Below, in pieces: positions 1 through 8,241 of a stretch of 64,000 bases of DNA. A program made the translations under genes and the position numbers. The DNA lies in assembly GCA_020439745.1 (NCBI GenBank), contig JAGQSC010000003.1, positions 248,001 through 312,000 on the forward strand, written 5' to 3'. The notes below the pieces were generated by a model. The model saw nothing but the letters and a program-made list of their open reading frames with translations. It was not told the DNA's origin and ran no database searches. Origin of the DNA: Acidobacteriota bacterium (GTDB lineage Bacteria > Acidobacteriota > Holophagae > Acanthopleuribacterales > Acanthopleuribacteraceae). Numbering within the stretch: position 1 is the first letter of the stretch; the number at the start of each line of letters is the position of its first letter.

Positions 1-2281
1 GATTTTCCTTGATGAAATCGGAATTGGGTTCAATGTCCAAGAGCTCGCCGAACTTGGCTGGAACAGCATCGTATTCTCGATTGCTCAGGAGTTGATTGAT
101 CTCGGTTTTCAGGGTCCCCGATTTTTCGGCCACCAAGCGCTTACGCAGGTCAGAAAAGCGCTTGCTCACATCGTTATCGCCCGGAAGTGCTTTGCTCAGT
201 GCATCTAGCAGGCGAAGGGCCTCAACCTCTGAACCAGACTCTTGCAGCTGGTTGGCCCGAGTCACTTGACCTTGTTTGATCTCGGCTATGGCTTTCGTGG
301 CAATTTCATTGCCTGGATCAAGTTCTACGATACGCACATAGGTACCCAGGGCATCGTTCGTACCATCCATGAGCAACATGTCCTGGCGCTCAAAATCCAT
401 GGCCCGATTCACCAAAGACGCAACTTGCTCAGCGGTTTGTTTCTCTGATTTCTCAATCTGATCATTGAGCTGGCTGTATTGAGAACGCAACTTGCTGGGT
501 AGTCCGGCTTCGAGCGAGTGAAGCTGTGTTTTCGCGTCCGCCAAGTGGTTGTCCCGTACTTTGGCTCTTACCTCGTCTAGTGCTTTTGCAAACCGAGCAT
601 TGATCTGTCGATTGCGCCAAGAGAGCCCACCAAAGACCGCCGCCAACAAGACCACGACAACCGTGGCGTAGAGCCAGCGTCGGTCAGCGCGCCGAACCGT
701 GACGGTTCGTGCGGCCGGTGCGTAGTCAGCTGCTTCCAAGCTATCGGCCAAGCCTTCTCGAGCTCGGCGAACCTCTGGCATCGCCTCTACTTCCTCTTCG
801 AAGGCAAACGCGCCATCTTCAGATTCGAAGGCAAATCCACCCCCGTGATCCTGATGGGTTTCATCGGAAACCGTCGCAGCCTGATCAAGCTCGAAACTCT
901 TCGCAGAACTGTCAAAAGCGAAGTCAGCTGGAGGACCAGAACCCACTTCATTGGGGTTGGCTATCGTTTCGCTTTCCTCGAATGAGGTGGGTTGAAAACC
1001 GCCGATGTTGGCACCGAGATCGGTTCCCAAGTCTCCAAATGCCGTCTCCGATTCCAAACTGCCGAAGTCAAATCCGCCGCCCGGGCTTGGACTTGAGTCG
1101 GGTAGATCAAAGGAGGCTTGGGGTTGTGCAGGTTTGCTTTCGGCCAGTTCTTTGTCGAAGTCTTGTTCCCAGTCTGCCAGTCCGGAATCATCGCCAAAAG
1201 AAAAATCGGATGGAGTCGCCTGGGGTTCCGCGGGCATCTGGAACATATCGGGCGATATGTTTTCGTCTCGCACCGTGGCAGCACCCATCATGTCAGCATC
1301 TGGTTCCTTGGGCAAATCAAAACTCATATCCATATCGGCGCCACCGATATTGAACGCCGAACCAGATGCATCCGAATCCATTACCATGGGCGATGAGCCA
1401 TCCATCCCGGCGATTTCACCAAAACCCTTGACGAAATCGTCCTGGAACAATTCCGACCGTCGCATGTTCTCTACTTTTTCCAGTTCCTTGTAGAACTCAA
1501 GAGCCGTTTGGAAACGGTCTTCTGGACGTTTTGACAAGGCTTTCATCACAGCGTCAGACACACCTTGCGGCAATGCGGGAACGGCGATTCTAGGATCGTC
1601 CACCATGTCTTGAGAATGCGACATCTCCAACTCAAAGATCGAATTGGCACTAAAAGGCGGTTTGCCGGTGATCATTTCAAACAGAATCCCACCCAATGCA
1701 TAGATGTTGGTGCGAATATCCGTTGATTCGGGGTAGTTAAAGCGTTCCGGTGGAAAGTAGCGAGCATATGCCACGCGTTCTTTGTCGTTCAGACGTCGTT
1801 CCAGTTCCCGCTGCAAAATGGCGCCAAACCCCATGATCTTGGCGTCGCCATCGGGAGTGATCAGAATACTCTGGGGCGAGACGAGCACATGCACGAATCC
1901 TTCGTTATGGGCATAGCCGAATCCGCGTAAGATATCTTTGAAAATGCGAATCACGCCGTCCAACGCCAGCTTGCCGCCTTGACTGGCCAGCATACTTGCC
2001 AATGTCTGGCCCTCTTCGTCCTCGCGCACCAAATAGTACTTTCCCTCGACTTCAAGCAGATTAGAGGGTGACACGATATTAGGGTGTTCCATCTTTATGA
2101 GCTGGACAATATCGGCCATGAGCCGTTGCTTGAACTCAGGATTGGCGGTTAATTCCCCTTTGATCGCCTCCAGCACAAATCGGACACCAGTTTGCACATG
2201 CTGCGTGCGGTATGTGCTGCTAACAGCGTTCTCGCCAAGCACTTCGAGGACCTTGTATTGGTCAATGGTCGCGCCAATCAT
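1..2281 (-). CDS. Membrane-anchored pseudokinase of the Ser/Thr kinase fold, truncated by the window edge
   Basis: Reads leftward from an ATG at 2281 and runs off the window; 760 codons are visible. Residues about 8-265 follow the bacterial PknB-type kinase fold: YKVLEVLG at the start, EHPNIV before beta-4, and a helix-F region (TNIYALGGILFEMITGKPPF). Every catalytic position is replaced: the glycine loop is degenerate (LGENAVSSTY), the beta-3 lysine is Glu38, the HRDLKPxN loop reads HVLVSPQS (131-138) and the DFG motif reads GFG (151-153). An acidic, Phe/Gly/Asp-rich linker follows (about 300-520), then one membrane span near 532-555 (LYATVVVVLLAAVFGG) and an exported helical region with TPR-like spacing. 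By family knowledge it should not phosphorylate; a scaffold or sensor role is inference. An AAGGA ribosome site lies upstream of the start. Confidence 0.8.
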   Translation of the reverse strand, partial: MIGATIDQYKVLEVLGENAVSSTYRTQHVQTGVRFVLEAIKGELTANPEFKQRLMADIVQLIKMEHPNIVSPSNLLEVEGKYYLVREDEEGQTLASMLASQGGKLALDGVIRIFKDILRGFGYAHNEGFVHVLVSPQSILITPDGDAKIMGFGAILQRELERRLNDKERVAYARYFPPERFNYPESTDIRTNIYALGGILFEMITGKPPFSANSIFELEMSHSQDMVDDPRIAVPALPQGVSDAVMKALSKRPEDRFQTALEFYKELEKVENMRRSELFQDDFVKGFGEIAGMDGSSPMVMDSDASGSAFNIGGADMDMSFDLPKEPDADMMGAATVRDENISPDMFQMPAEPQATPSDFSFGDDSGLADWEQDFDKELAESKPAQPQASFDLPDSSPSPGGGFDFGSLESETAFGDLGTDLGANIGGFQPTSFEESETIANPNEVGSGPPADFAFDSSAKSFELDQAATVSDETHQDHGGGFAFESEDGAFAFEEEVEAMPEVRRAREGLADSLEAADYAPAARTVTVRRADRRWLYATVVVVLLAAVFGGLSWRNRQINARFAKALDEVRAKVRDNHLADAKTQLHSLEAGLPSKLRSQYSQLNDQIEKSEKQTAEQVASLVNRAMDFERQDMLLMDGTNDALGTYVRIVELDPGNEIATKAIAEIKQGQVTRANQLQESGSEVEALRLLDALSKALPGDNDVSKRFSDLRKRLVAEKSGTLKTEINQLLSNREYDAVPAKFGELLDIEPNSDFIKEN

Positions 2282-2382
2282 AAAACACCAATCCTTATGG
2301 AATTGCAATTGGCATCATTCTATCAGACGGCCGGGCCCATCACCACGCAAAACGGACCGCTAACCCCCTGAGTCGGCGGGGT

Positions 2383-2820
2383 CTAAAAGGAAGCACGCAC
2401 CTTGGCTTGGACGAGTTCTTCGTCTTTCTTTGCGGCCTTGCGATAGGCGCGAATGGACACTTGCTTGCGTTCCTTGGGAATGGCTGACCGATACTTACGC
2501 GACTGAATAAAGGCATAGGCACCGGCTTCTGCGGTCACCTTGAAACGGTCAAACTCAGGTCCAAACACATATGAAATGCTGTGCAGATTGAAATGGTGTA
2601 CTCCTTCATCCAGGCCCGACACGATTAACACGCGATTACGAGATTTGTAATCTATCGGGACACGTTTCCCATCCACCGTTAGTTCAAACACATACCGGAT
2701 GGGTTGCGAGAACTCCAGCACAAAGGTATTGCCAGGGATTTCAGCCTGCTCCCAATGAGTACGTTTGAAACAACCTGTTGTAAAGAGCAGTGCCGCCATA
2801 GGCATGAACAGCCACTTCAT
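2383..2820 (-). CDS. Probable small lipoprotein of unknown function
   Basis: A 145-residue protein. The N-terminus has the shape of a lipoprotein signal ([17 protein letters not shown]), with Cys17 as the likely lipidated residue, although the residue at -3 of the lipobox is not the usual Leu. The rest is beta-rich with a basic, helical C-terminal third (many Lys and Arg). I do not recognise the family. The ATG overlaps the stop of the epimerase gene in an ATGA junction, so it is the last gene of the VWA-crcB-folD-mce operon and probably translationally coupled. About 100 bases then separate it from the pseudokinase gene. Confidence 0.7.
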   Translation of the reverse strand: MKWLFMPMAALLFTTGCFKRTHWEQAEIPGNTFVLEFSQPIRYVFELTVDGKRVPIDYKSRNRVLIVSGLDEGVHHFNLHSISYVFGPEFDRFKVTAEAGAYAFIQSRKYRSAIPKERKQVSIRAYRKAAKKDEELVQAKVRASF

Positions 2821-3218
2821 CGTGCTTTCTCCTTGAGTTCAAGCAATACGCCAAAGGTGGATTTCGGATGAACAAATGCCACGCGACAACCTCCAGCACC
2901 CAAAACCGGTTGCTTATTGATCAACGTCACGCCGGCTTCGCGATACCGAGTAAGAGCCTCATCAATATCGTCCACTTCGACACAGATATGGTGAATGCCG
3001 GGGCCGCGCTTGGCCAAGAACTTGGCGATTGGAGAGTCCTCTCCCAACGGCTCCAACAATTCGATATGTGACTCACCCACTTCAAAAAACGATACATTGA
3101 CACCCTGCTCGGTTACCGCTTCGTTCCCGCAGTAGGCGAAACCCATATCGCGGTAGACACGTCCTGCTTCCTCTAATGAAGCAACAGCGATTCCCAAATG
3201 GTCTATTTTGTTGATCAT
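2817..3218 (-). CDS. mce: Methylmalonyl-CoA epimerase
   Basis: A 133-residue single VOC/glyoxalase-fold protein interconverting (R)- and (S)-methylmalonyl-CoA in propionyl-CoA/succinyl-CoA metabolism. The sequence begins KIDHLGIAV with the metal-binding His7, continues with [14 protein letters not shown] and [15 protein letters not shown], and ends [16 protein letters not shown], which carries the final Glu ligand region. Length and motif order match the family closely. It overlaps folD by 4 bases (ATGA) upstream and the lipoprotein gene by 4 bases downstream, so the three are probably translated in a coupled way. No mutase gene is in the window. Confidence 0.92.
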   Translation of the reverse strand: MINKIDHLGIAVASLEEAGRVYRDMGFAYCGNEAVTEQGVNVSFFEVGESHIELLEPLGEDSPIAKFLAKRGPGIHHICVEVDDIDEALTRYREAGVTLINKQPVLGAGGCRVAFVHPKSTFGVLLELKEKAR

Positions 3219-4120
3219 CGTTGTAACTCCGTGGCTGTAACCGTATTGAGCATGAGTTGCGCGATCGTCAGTTTGCCCACGCCACCCGGAACCGGTGTTA
3301 CCAATTCCGCCACATCCAATGCCGATCGATAGTTTACATCGCCCACTAAGGCGCGGCCGGTCGCGCGAAAACGGTCCAAACGCTTACCGTCCAAGAGCTT
3401 TTCGGCCAATGCAGGGTCCTTAATCTCATTGATACCTACATCCACAACCCATGAACCAGGCTTTAACCAACCGCCGTCCACAAGTCCGGGCCTACCCACA
3501 GCAACTATCACGATGTCGGCTTCCCGGCAAACGGCCTGGTGATCCACGGTTCGACTATGGCTGACCGTCACCGTGCAGTTGGCGTGAAGTAACAAATGGG
3601 CCATGGGTTTACCGACAATAGCCGAACGCCCAATTACCAACGCACGTCGTCCCGAAAGGTCTGTCACCGTTTGTTTGAGTAACGCCATCACGCCCATGGG
3701 TGTACAGGGAAACAAACCTGGTTGACCCAACGCCAGCCGCCCCACATTAATCGGATGAAATCCATCAACGTCTTTGTCGGGGTCAATGGCACGGATCACG
3801 GCGTCACAGTCGATATGCTTGGGCAACGGCATTTGAACCAGAATCCCGTGAACCGAGGCGTCACGATTCAATCGCATGACTTCGGACAACAATGCATCCG
3901 CTGCGACATCAGCTGGCAACGCGATTTTGGTGGATCGTATACCTAGCTCCTCGCAAGCCGCCACTTTATGGCGTACATACACGTGGCTGGCTGGATCGTC
4001 GCCTACCAGCACGACGACCAAATGAGGATCGATAGATGCTGCTTTCAGCTTCATGACCCCTGCTTTGGCCTGTTCAAGAATGTGTTCAGCGGTCGATTTG
4101 GTCGACCATCTCGTGCCCAT
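3215..4120 (-). CDS. folD: Bifunctional methylenetetrahydrofolate dehydrogenase/cyclohydrolase FolD
   Basis: A 301-residue cytosolic enzyme converting 5,10-methylene-THF to 10-formyl-THF in two steps with NADP. Visible motifs: SHVYVRHK with the catalytic Tyr/Lys region, [10 protein letters not shown], the dinucleotide-binding segment [17 protein letters not shown], and the C-terminal [13 protein letters not shown]. The open frame extends to 4273, but the extra 51 residues overlap crcB and do not resemble FolD. The ATG at 4120, preceded by a G-rich site (AGGGGGCGGAA), gives the usual family length. It overlaps mce at its 3' end by 4 bases. Confidence 0.93.
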   Translation of the reverse strand: MGTRWSTKSTAEHILEQAKAGVMKLKAASIDPHLVVVLVGDDPASHVYVRHKVAACEELGIRSTKIALPADVAADALLSEVMRLNRDASVHGILVQMPLPKHIDCDAVIRAIDPDKDVDGFHPINVGRLALGQPGLFPCTPMGVMALLKQTVTDLSGRRALVIGRSAIVGKPMAHLLLHANCTVTVSHSRTVDHQAVCREADIVIVAVGRPGLVDGGWLKPGSWVVDVGINEIKDPALAEKLLDGKRLDRFRATGRALVGDVNYRSALDVAELVTPVPGGVGKLTIAQLMLNTVTATELQR

Positions 4121-4163
4121 TTCCGCCCCCTGGGACAAAAAATCCCCGTATCTTATCACAGCG

Positions 4164-4556
4164 CTAGGTCGCACTAAGACGGACAGCCAAATAGGTCCCC
4201 AGCCCGACACCAAACAGTCCCAAAACAACCTGGCCCACAGCATTGAGGCAAGCCAGTGTCCATGCCCCTTCACGCATCAAAACCCAGGTTTCGAAACCAA
4301 AGCTGGAGAAAGTGGTAAAGCCGCCCAAGATGCCCACTATCAGAAACGTTCTCGAGTGGTCACTCAATTCATGAGTGGGGAGCCCAGCACACAGTCCAAT
4401 CAGGGCACATCCCAAGAAATTGATGACAAATGTACCGATTGGGAATTGATCAACCCCGGAAATCCGATGAATCCAACCACCCGCCAGATAGCGAGAAACA
4501 GCACCGATCGCACCACCGAGCGCGACCCACAAGATTTTTTGGATCACTCTGACCAC
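4164..4556 (-). CDS. crcB: Fluoride exporter CrcB/FluC
   Basis: A 130-residue four-helix membrane protein of the Fluc family; two antiparallel copies form a fluoride channel. Diagnostic segments are [14 protein letters not shown] near the N-terminus, [14 protein letters not shown] and [15 protein letters not shown], the last containing the TTFSSF pore motif. It starts at a GTG at 4556, inside the end of the VWA gene (13-base overlap); a second GTG a few codons on is also possible. I see no clear fluoride riboswitch; the gene sits inside an operon, 43 bases upstream of folD. Confidence 0.93.
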   Translation of the reverse strand: MVRVIQKILWVALGGAIGAVSRYLAGGWIHRISGVDQFPIGTFVINFLGCALIGLCAGLPTHELSDHSRTFLIVGILGGFTTFSSFGFETWVLMREGAWTLACLNAVGQVVLGLFGVGLGTYLAVRLSAT

Positions 4557-5551
4557 CTGGGTTGAAACAGTTTTCCCTGACTGGAAATCACCTCATCGAC
4601 TTCGGGTTCCAACGCAAATGCAAGTTGACCTTCCAGGTGTGATTGGAGTTGCTGCCACGCTTGAATGCCCTCCAGTACGAAGCCTCCAGACCGTCGCGAC
4701 AACTGGGACAACTGACGGTTATCCAGTGGGTCTGTTTTCAGCCATATCAAGGCACATCCAGTCGATTTCAAGTAAGACCCCAATTCTGTCGCTGATAAAG
4801 CGCTACCATCGTCGGCCCCATCAGAAACCAACACCATGACTCGACGTGGTGATGGGCCCAGCAACAACAAAGATGCGGCCATACTGTCGCGCACCACACT
4901 CTTCCCACGAGAAGCGAAGACGGAAGCCACCTGTTCAGGCGATTGAACCTGAGACCAGTCCACCACCCTGGGTGTTTCATCAAAAACGACCCATTGCAGG
5001 TTCACCGATTGGTGACGGGCATAGGTCAACAGTCGGCTAATGATCGCAGTCATTTCGTTTTTGAATGGGGCCATAGACCCACTGATGTCCACGAGCAAGA
5101 TTATCTCAGCCGGGTACTTCGCGATGTCCAACGCACGTACCCCAGCTTGAGGCATCACGATCACAGATTCTCGATCGGGGAACGGGAATACCAAGCGAGC
5201 AGTGACTTCCTGGACCACATCCACCGCCAGCGCTGGGAAATAGGCTTCGGTGCGCAACGTCCTATCGCCAGATCGGGCGATAGCTAACAGGCGATGCTCG
5301 GCCTGGGGATCCCACTGGATGCGAAAACTATAAGGAGGTTTGCTTCGGGCCGCACGTAACTGGCCATCGACACTCAGTTCTACACGTGGCGATTGAAGTT
5401 CATCCACAGTCACAACCACTAGTTGATCGCGGTCTAATGCATCCCCGGGCAAGGGCGATACGATGGCAATGGATTGTCCGATAGACCATGTCCCAAAAAA
5501 CAAAAAGGCCCCGTTCAACAGGGCCTTTTTTTTGATCAAGTTCGACGCCAA
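4544..5551 (-). CDS. Secreted von Willebrand factor A domain protein
   Basis: Up to 335 residues. A signal-peptide-like N-terminus (Lys run, then ALLNGAFLFFGTW) precedes a short Ig-like region and a VWA domain whose metal site is visible as DISGSM, with the downstream VLVSDGADDGS strand. It resembles the VWFA-related proteins common in Acidobacteriota. The start is unusual: the longest frame begins at a TTG (5551) right after the rplS stop, and its first 20 or so codons are the DNA of the rplS terminator hairpin (5502-5530). No later ATG precedes the mature domain, so either the terminator is part of the gene or an alternative start lies just beyond it. First gene of the crcB-folD-mce operon. 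Confidence 0.8.
   Translation of the reverse strand: MASNLIKKKALLNGAFLFFGTWSIGQSIAIVSPLPGDALDRDQLVVVTVDELQSPRVELSVDGQLRAARSKPPYSFRIQWDPQAEHRLLAIARSGDRTLRTEAYFPALAVDVVQEVTARLVFPFPDRESVIVMPQAGVRALDIAKYPAEIILLVDISGSMAPFKNEMTAIISRLLTYARHQSVNLQWVVFDETPRVVDWSQVQSPEQVASVFASRGKSVVRDSMAASLLLLGPSPRRVMVLVSDGADDGSALSATELGSYLKSTGCALIWLKTDPLDNRQLSQLSRRSGGFVLEGIQAWQQLQSHLEGQLAFALEPEVDEVISSQGKLFQPRWSE
5494..5530 (-). terminator. Intrinsic terminator of the ffh-rplS operon
   Basis: A perfect 10-bp inverted repeat (5502-5511 and 5521-5530, AAAAAGGCCC/GGGCCTTTTT) with a 9-nt loop, followed on the minus strand by a further T-rich run (TTTTTGTTTTTT). It lies 22 bases beyond the rplS stop codon. Because the arms are A/T-ended, it could also work on the opposite strand. 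It overlaps the apparent 5' end of the VWA gene. Confidence 0.85.
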
Positions 5552-5552
5552 A

Positions 5553-5903
5553 TCAGACGTTCATCTTCTCGCGGATACGAGCAGATTTTCCAATCCGGTC
5601 GCGCAGATAGTAAAGTTTTGCACGGCGTACGCGACCACGACGCACAATTTCCACGTGGTCAATGGACGGCGAATAAAGTGGCAGAATACGTTCCACACCA
5701 AATCCACCCGCACTGATCTTGCGAACCACAAACGTAGAACGGTTCATTTTCAGGTTGATGGCAATCACGACACCCTGAAATACCTGGATACGTTCCTTGG
5801 CGCCTTCAATAATTTTCAAGTGAACCCGAACCGTGTCGCCGGGGCGAAATTCAGGCTTCTTTATGTCTACCAAACTCTTTTCGAGTTCATACAGATTCTG
5901 CAT
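5553..5903 (-). CDS. rplS: 50S ribosomal protein L19
   Basis: A 116-residue ribosomal protein at the 30S-50S interface. [20 protein letters not shown] and [12 protein letters not shown] are the conserved L19 core, followed by [11 protein letters not shown] and [23 protein letters not shown]. The frame is open to 6020, but the ATG at 5903, with GGGAGT 9 bases upstream, gives the normal length; the longer version overlaps the methyltransferase gene. Last gene of the ffh operon, followed by a strong terminator. Confidence 0.97.
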   Translation of the reverse strand: MQNLYELEKSLVDIKKPEFRPGDTVRVHLKIIEGAKERIQVFQGVVIAINLKMNRSTFVVRKISAGGFGVERILPLYSPSIDHVEIVRRGRVRRAKLYYLRDRIGKSARIREKMNV

Positions 5904-5905
5904 GT

Positions 5906-6448
5906 CTAAGTACTCCCATGTGTGGATGCGCCCATCAAGCGGTCGATGAGGATGGCGGCCGCGCACCTTACCGAGAGGTGATTGTACCCATCGCGACCTA
6001 CGATAGGGGGCAAGACCCAATCACATCGGCTCATTTGTTCCGGACTCAAGCCCCAACTCGTACCGAATTGGATCAAGACCGGTCGGCCCAAGGGGGCTAT
6101 TGTACCCCAAAAGCCTTCAAAATCAATGCTTTTTTCGGGATAACTACGGGCGCTGGTGCCCACTACCACCGGATCCGCACCGTATTGGCGCCTCAACTTC
6201 TCAAGGACCTCATCAAAAGTCCGATGGACTTCTAACAACGAAAGTGCTTCACGACGATCGGGGTTGTAGTTAGAACCGGGGCCCTTTTGCCAGTATTCTG
6301 CCAAATCAGCGGTTATTTCGTGTTGGGCATCGATGGCGGTGACACAGTGAAAGCCCTCAAGGCCATAGGTGCGCGCTAACCGACAGAAATCGTGTAGATC
6401 CACCTGCGTGACACTGGCGTGGATGCGCTGTTCGTTGCGACCCAACAC
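5906..6448 (-). CDS. TrmD-linked SPOUT-like RNA methyltransferase family protein
   Basis: A 180-residue protein resembling the SAM-dependent RNA methyltransferase family (Pfam Methyltrn_RNA_4, the domain fused to or next to TrmD in Thermotoga, Aquifex and deltaproteobacteria). Visible: [39 protein letters not shown], and the SAM-pocket segment [20 protein letters not shown] with [19 protein letters not shown]. The GTG at 6448 drops the first beta strand expected in the family ([13 protein letters not shown]). That strand is encoded upstream in frame, but the only candidate starts there are a CTG (6481) and an ATT (6475); the ATT has a GAGG site at good spacing. The true start is therefore uncertain. 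Confidence 0.85.
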   Translation of the reverse strand: MLGRNEQRIHASVTQVDLHDFCRLARTYGLEGFHCVTAIDAQHEITADLAEYWQKGPGSNYNPDRREALSLLEVHRTFDEVLEKLRRQYGADPVVVGTSARSYPEKSIDFEGFWGTIAPLGRPVLIQFGTSWGLSPEQMSRCDWVLPPIVGRDGYNHLSVRCAAAILIDRLMGASTHGST

Positions 6449-6477
6449 CAGATCATGCCTGAGGGCGAGGTGAATGT

Positions 6478-7194
6478 TCAGGAGTCCTCACCGAGCCAGC
6501 GCAGAGATTCTTGATCTAATTCCGATTGTTGCAACAGATCCGGTCTCAATCGCTGGGTACGCTGAATGGATTGGCGCTTGCGCCATTGTCTAATGTTTTC
6601 ATGATGCCCACTGAGCAGAACATCCGGCACGCGCATGCCATCCAATTCTTCGGGGCGTGTGTAGTGCGGGTAGTCAAGAAGACCGTTGTAATAGCTATCC
6701 TGCGCCACACTTTCGTGTTTACCAACCGCGCCTGGAATCATGCGGACAATCGCATCGATAAAGACAGAAGTCGCCAGTTCGCCACCCGTAATCACGAAAT
6801 CTCCAAGTGAATACTCTAGATCGACCCAAGCATCGATCACTCGTTGGTCCAACCCTTCGTAACGGGAGGCAATGAAGATCAAGTGCTCTTCTTGCGCCAG
6901 TAGACGGGCTGCTTCTTGGTCAAATCGCGGAGCCGCAGGCGATGGGTGAATCACCCTGGACTCTTTTCGCCACACGCTTTTCAACGCGCGAATCACTGGC
7001 TCCGGCTTGAATACCATACCAGCGCCACCACCATAAGGGATATCGTCCACGCTATGGTGTTTATCCGTGGTGAAATCGCGAATGTCGAGTTGGCGAATTT
7101 CAAGCAATCCCTTATCACAGGCTTTGCCAACGATACTCTGGCCCAGGCTGGCAGACACAATATCTGGAAAAATGGACAGGCAATCGATAATCAT
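6478..7194 (-). CDS. trmD: tRNA (guanine-N1)-methyltransferase TrmD
   Basis: A 238-residue trefoil-knot enzyme making m1G37 in tRNAs that read CNN/CGG codons, preventing frameshifting. Motifs: DDIPYGGGAGMVFKPEP, the knot region YEGLDQRVIDAWVDLEYSLG followed by DFVITGGELA, and the C-terminal YYNGLLDYPHYTRPEELDG with VPDVLLSGHH. The length is typical. The ATG at 7194 overlaps the rimM stop in an ATGA junction, and its own stop overlaps the likely 5' end of the next methyltransferase. Confidence 0.97.
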   Translation of the reverse strand: MIIDCLSIFPDIVSASLGQSIVGKACDKGLLEIRQLDIRDFTTDKHHSVDDIPYGGGAGMVFKPEPVIRALKSVWRKESRVIHPSPAAPRFDQEAARLLAQEEHLIFIASRYEGLDQRVIDAWVDLEYSLGDFVITGGELATSVFIDAIVRMIPGAVGKHESVAQDSYYNGLLDYPHYTRPEELDGMRVPDVLLSGHHENIRQWRKRQSIQRTQRLRPDLLQQSELDQESLRWLGEDS

Positions 7195-7715
7195 CCGTCC
7201 ACATCCATCAGCCCTTCAGGCAATCGCACGCGCAGCTTCTGCTGATCGCGGTCGATCTGATACACAATGGCGTGGACAAAAGGTACCATGTAGGTTGCGG
7301 TTCCACGGTTTACCTGCAGCAATGTCTGACCAGGCAAGTCCAACACACTGCCCACCTGTCCGACCTCCCCCATTTGATCATCAACCAGAGCCATGCCTAC
7401 CAATTCGGAGTTGTAAATAAACTCATCGTCAGATGCCGCTAGCGCATCTGAGTCGTGCACAAATAAAGGCGTACCCCGAAGGCGCGTCACCTGATCTCGG
7501 TTCTGAACCTCTGCCGCGCGAAAAATGGCGGTCTCGCGGAAGCGCCGCTTCTTTTCAAGGTTCCAAGGACGCATTTCTCCATCAACCTGGGCAAAAACCA
7601 CAGGTTGACGAAGCAGCCAATCTAACAGGTCCGTTTCACAATAGAGAACGAATGAGCCATCCACACCATGGGGCTTGAGCACATAGCCCACGCGGCGATA
7701 ACCATCCGGCGTCAT
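7191..7715 (-). CDS. rimM: 16S rRNA processing factor RimM
   Basis: A 174-residue two-domain protein needed for maturation of the 30S head, binding S19. YRRVGYVLKPHGVDGSFVLY opens the N-terminal beta-barrel. A PRC-barrel domain follows, with DEFIYNSELVGMALVD, and the C-terminus contains TYMVPFVHAIVYQID. It begins 6 bases after khpA and overlaps trmD by 4 bases, the classical rpsP-khpA-rimM-trmD-rplS order. Confidence 0.94.
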   Translation of the reverse strand: MTPDGYRRVGYVLKPHGVDGSFVLYCETDLLDWLLRQPVVFAQVDGEMRPWNLEKKRRFRETAIFRAAEVQNRDQVTRLRGTPLFVHDSDALAASDDEFIYNSELVGMALVDDQMGEVGQVGSVLDLPGQTLLQVNRGTATYMVPFVHAIVYQIDRDQQKLRVRLPEGLMDVDG

Positions 7716-7721
7716 GGCCCA

Positions 7722-7985
7722 CTAATGGGACGCCTCTTGAGGGGCATCCATCACTTCAACCACGTGGCGCAGTTTTTCCTTGTGGCCGGCAAATTGGATC
7801 AGTCCATTGAGTGCCTGAATCACTTTGCCACGCTTGCCTTTGACTCGGCCAATATCTGAAGGATTGACCGATACGTCGTAAACCACCGTCATCTGCCCAC
7901 GGCGAACCGCTACTTGCACCTCATCTGGGTGATTCACGATTGCCTTGAGATACCGGACCAGCCATTCCTGAACGGTCTGATCCAT
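7722..7985 (-). CDS. khpA: KH-domain RNA-binding protein KhpA
   Basis: An 87-residue single type-II KH domain with the GxxG loop (GRVKGKRGKVIQAL). The family (KhpA/YlqC) binds RNA, often with KhpB/Jag, and affects envelope growth and small-RNA use in other bacteria. The frame is open to 8063, but the upstream part overlaps rpsP; the ATG at 7985 (MDQTVQEWLVRYLKAIV) matches the family N-terminus. It lies between rpsP and rimM, the usual location. Confidence 0.92.
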   Translation of the reverse strand: MDQTVQEWLVRYLKAIVNHPDEVQVAVRRGQMTVVYDVSVNPSDIGRVKGKRGKVIQALNGLIQFAGHKEKLRHVVEVMDAPQEASH

Positions 7986-7990
7986 GGTGG

Positions 7991-8233
7991 TCAGGCGCCG
8001 ATGCCGTGTTTCTTGAACAGGTTCTTGACCGTGGCAGAAGGGCGAGCACCTTTGGCCAACCAATATTCAGCGCGTTCCTTGTCGATGCGCGTGTCTTTGC
8101 TTTCGGTCACCGGATGATAAAAACCGATTTCCTCAACAAATGCGCCACGGGGCACACGATCGTTTTCTGATACCACAATGCGATAGTACGGGCGGTGCTT
8201 GGCACCGATACGCTTCAGTCGAATGGCGAGCAT
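7991..8233 (-). CDS. rpsP: 30S ribosomal protein S16
   Basis: An 80-residue ribosomal protein with the standard opening [20 protein letters not shown], then [11 protein letters not shown] and the conserved [19 protein letters not shown]. An AGGTAGGA ribosome site precedes the ATG, and the gene starts 8 bases after ffh. Confidence 0.97.
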   Translation of the reverse strand: MLAIRLKRIGAKHRPYYRIVVSENDRVPRGAFVEEIGFYHPVTESKDTRIDKERAEYWLAKGARPSATVKNLFKKHGIGA

Positions 8234-8241
8234 GTAAAATC

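Noticed and set aside
709-1353. 214-codon plus-strand frame
   Set aside because: Lies over the linker of the pseudokinase on the other strand; Arg/Pro/Ser composition typical of a shadow frame.
4121-4273. 51-codon N-terminal extension of folD
   Set aside because: Overlaps crcB and does not resemble FolD; the ATG at 4120 gives the usual length.
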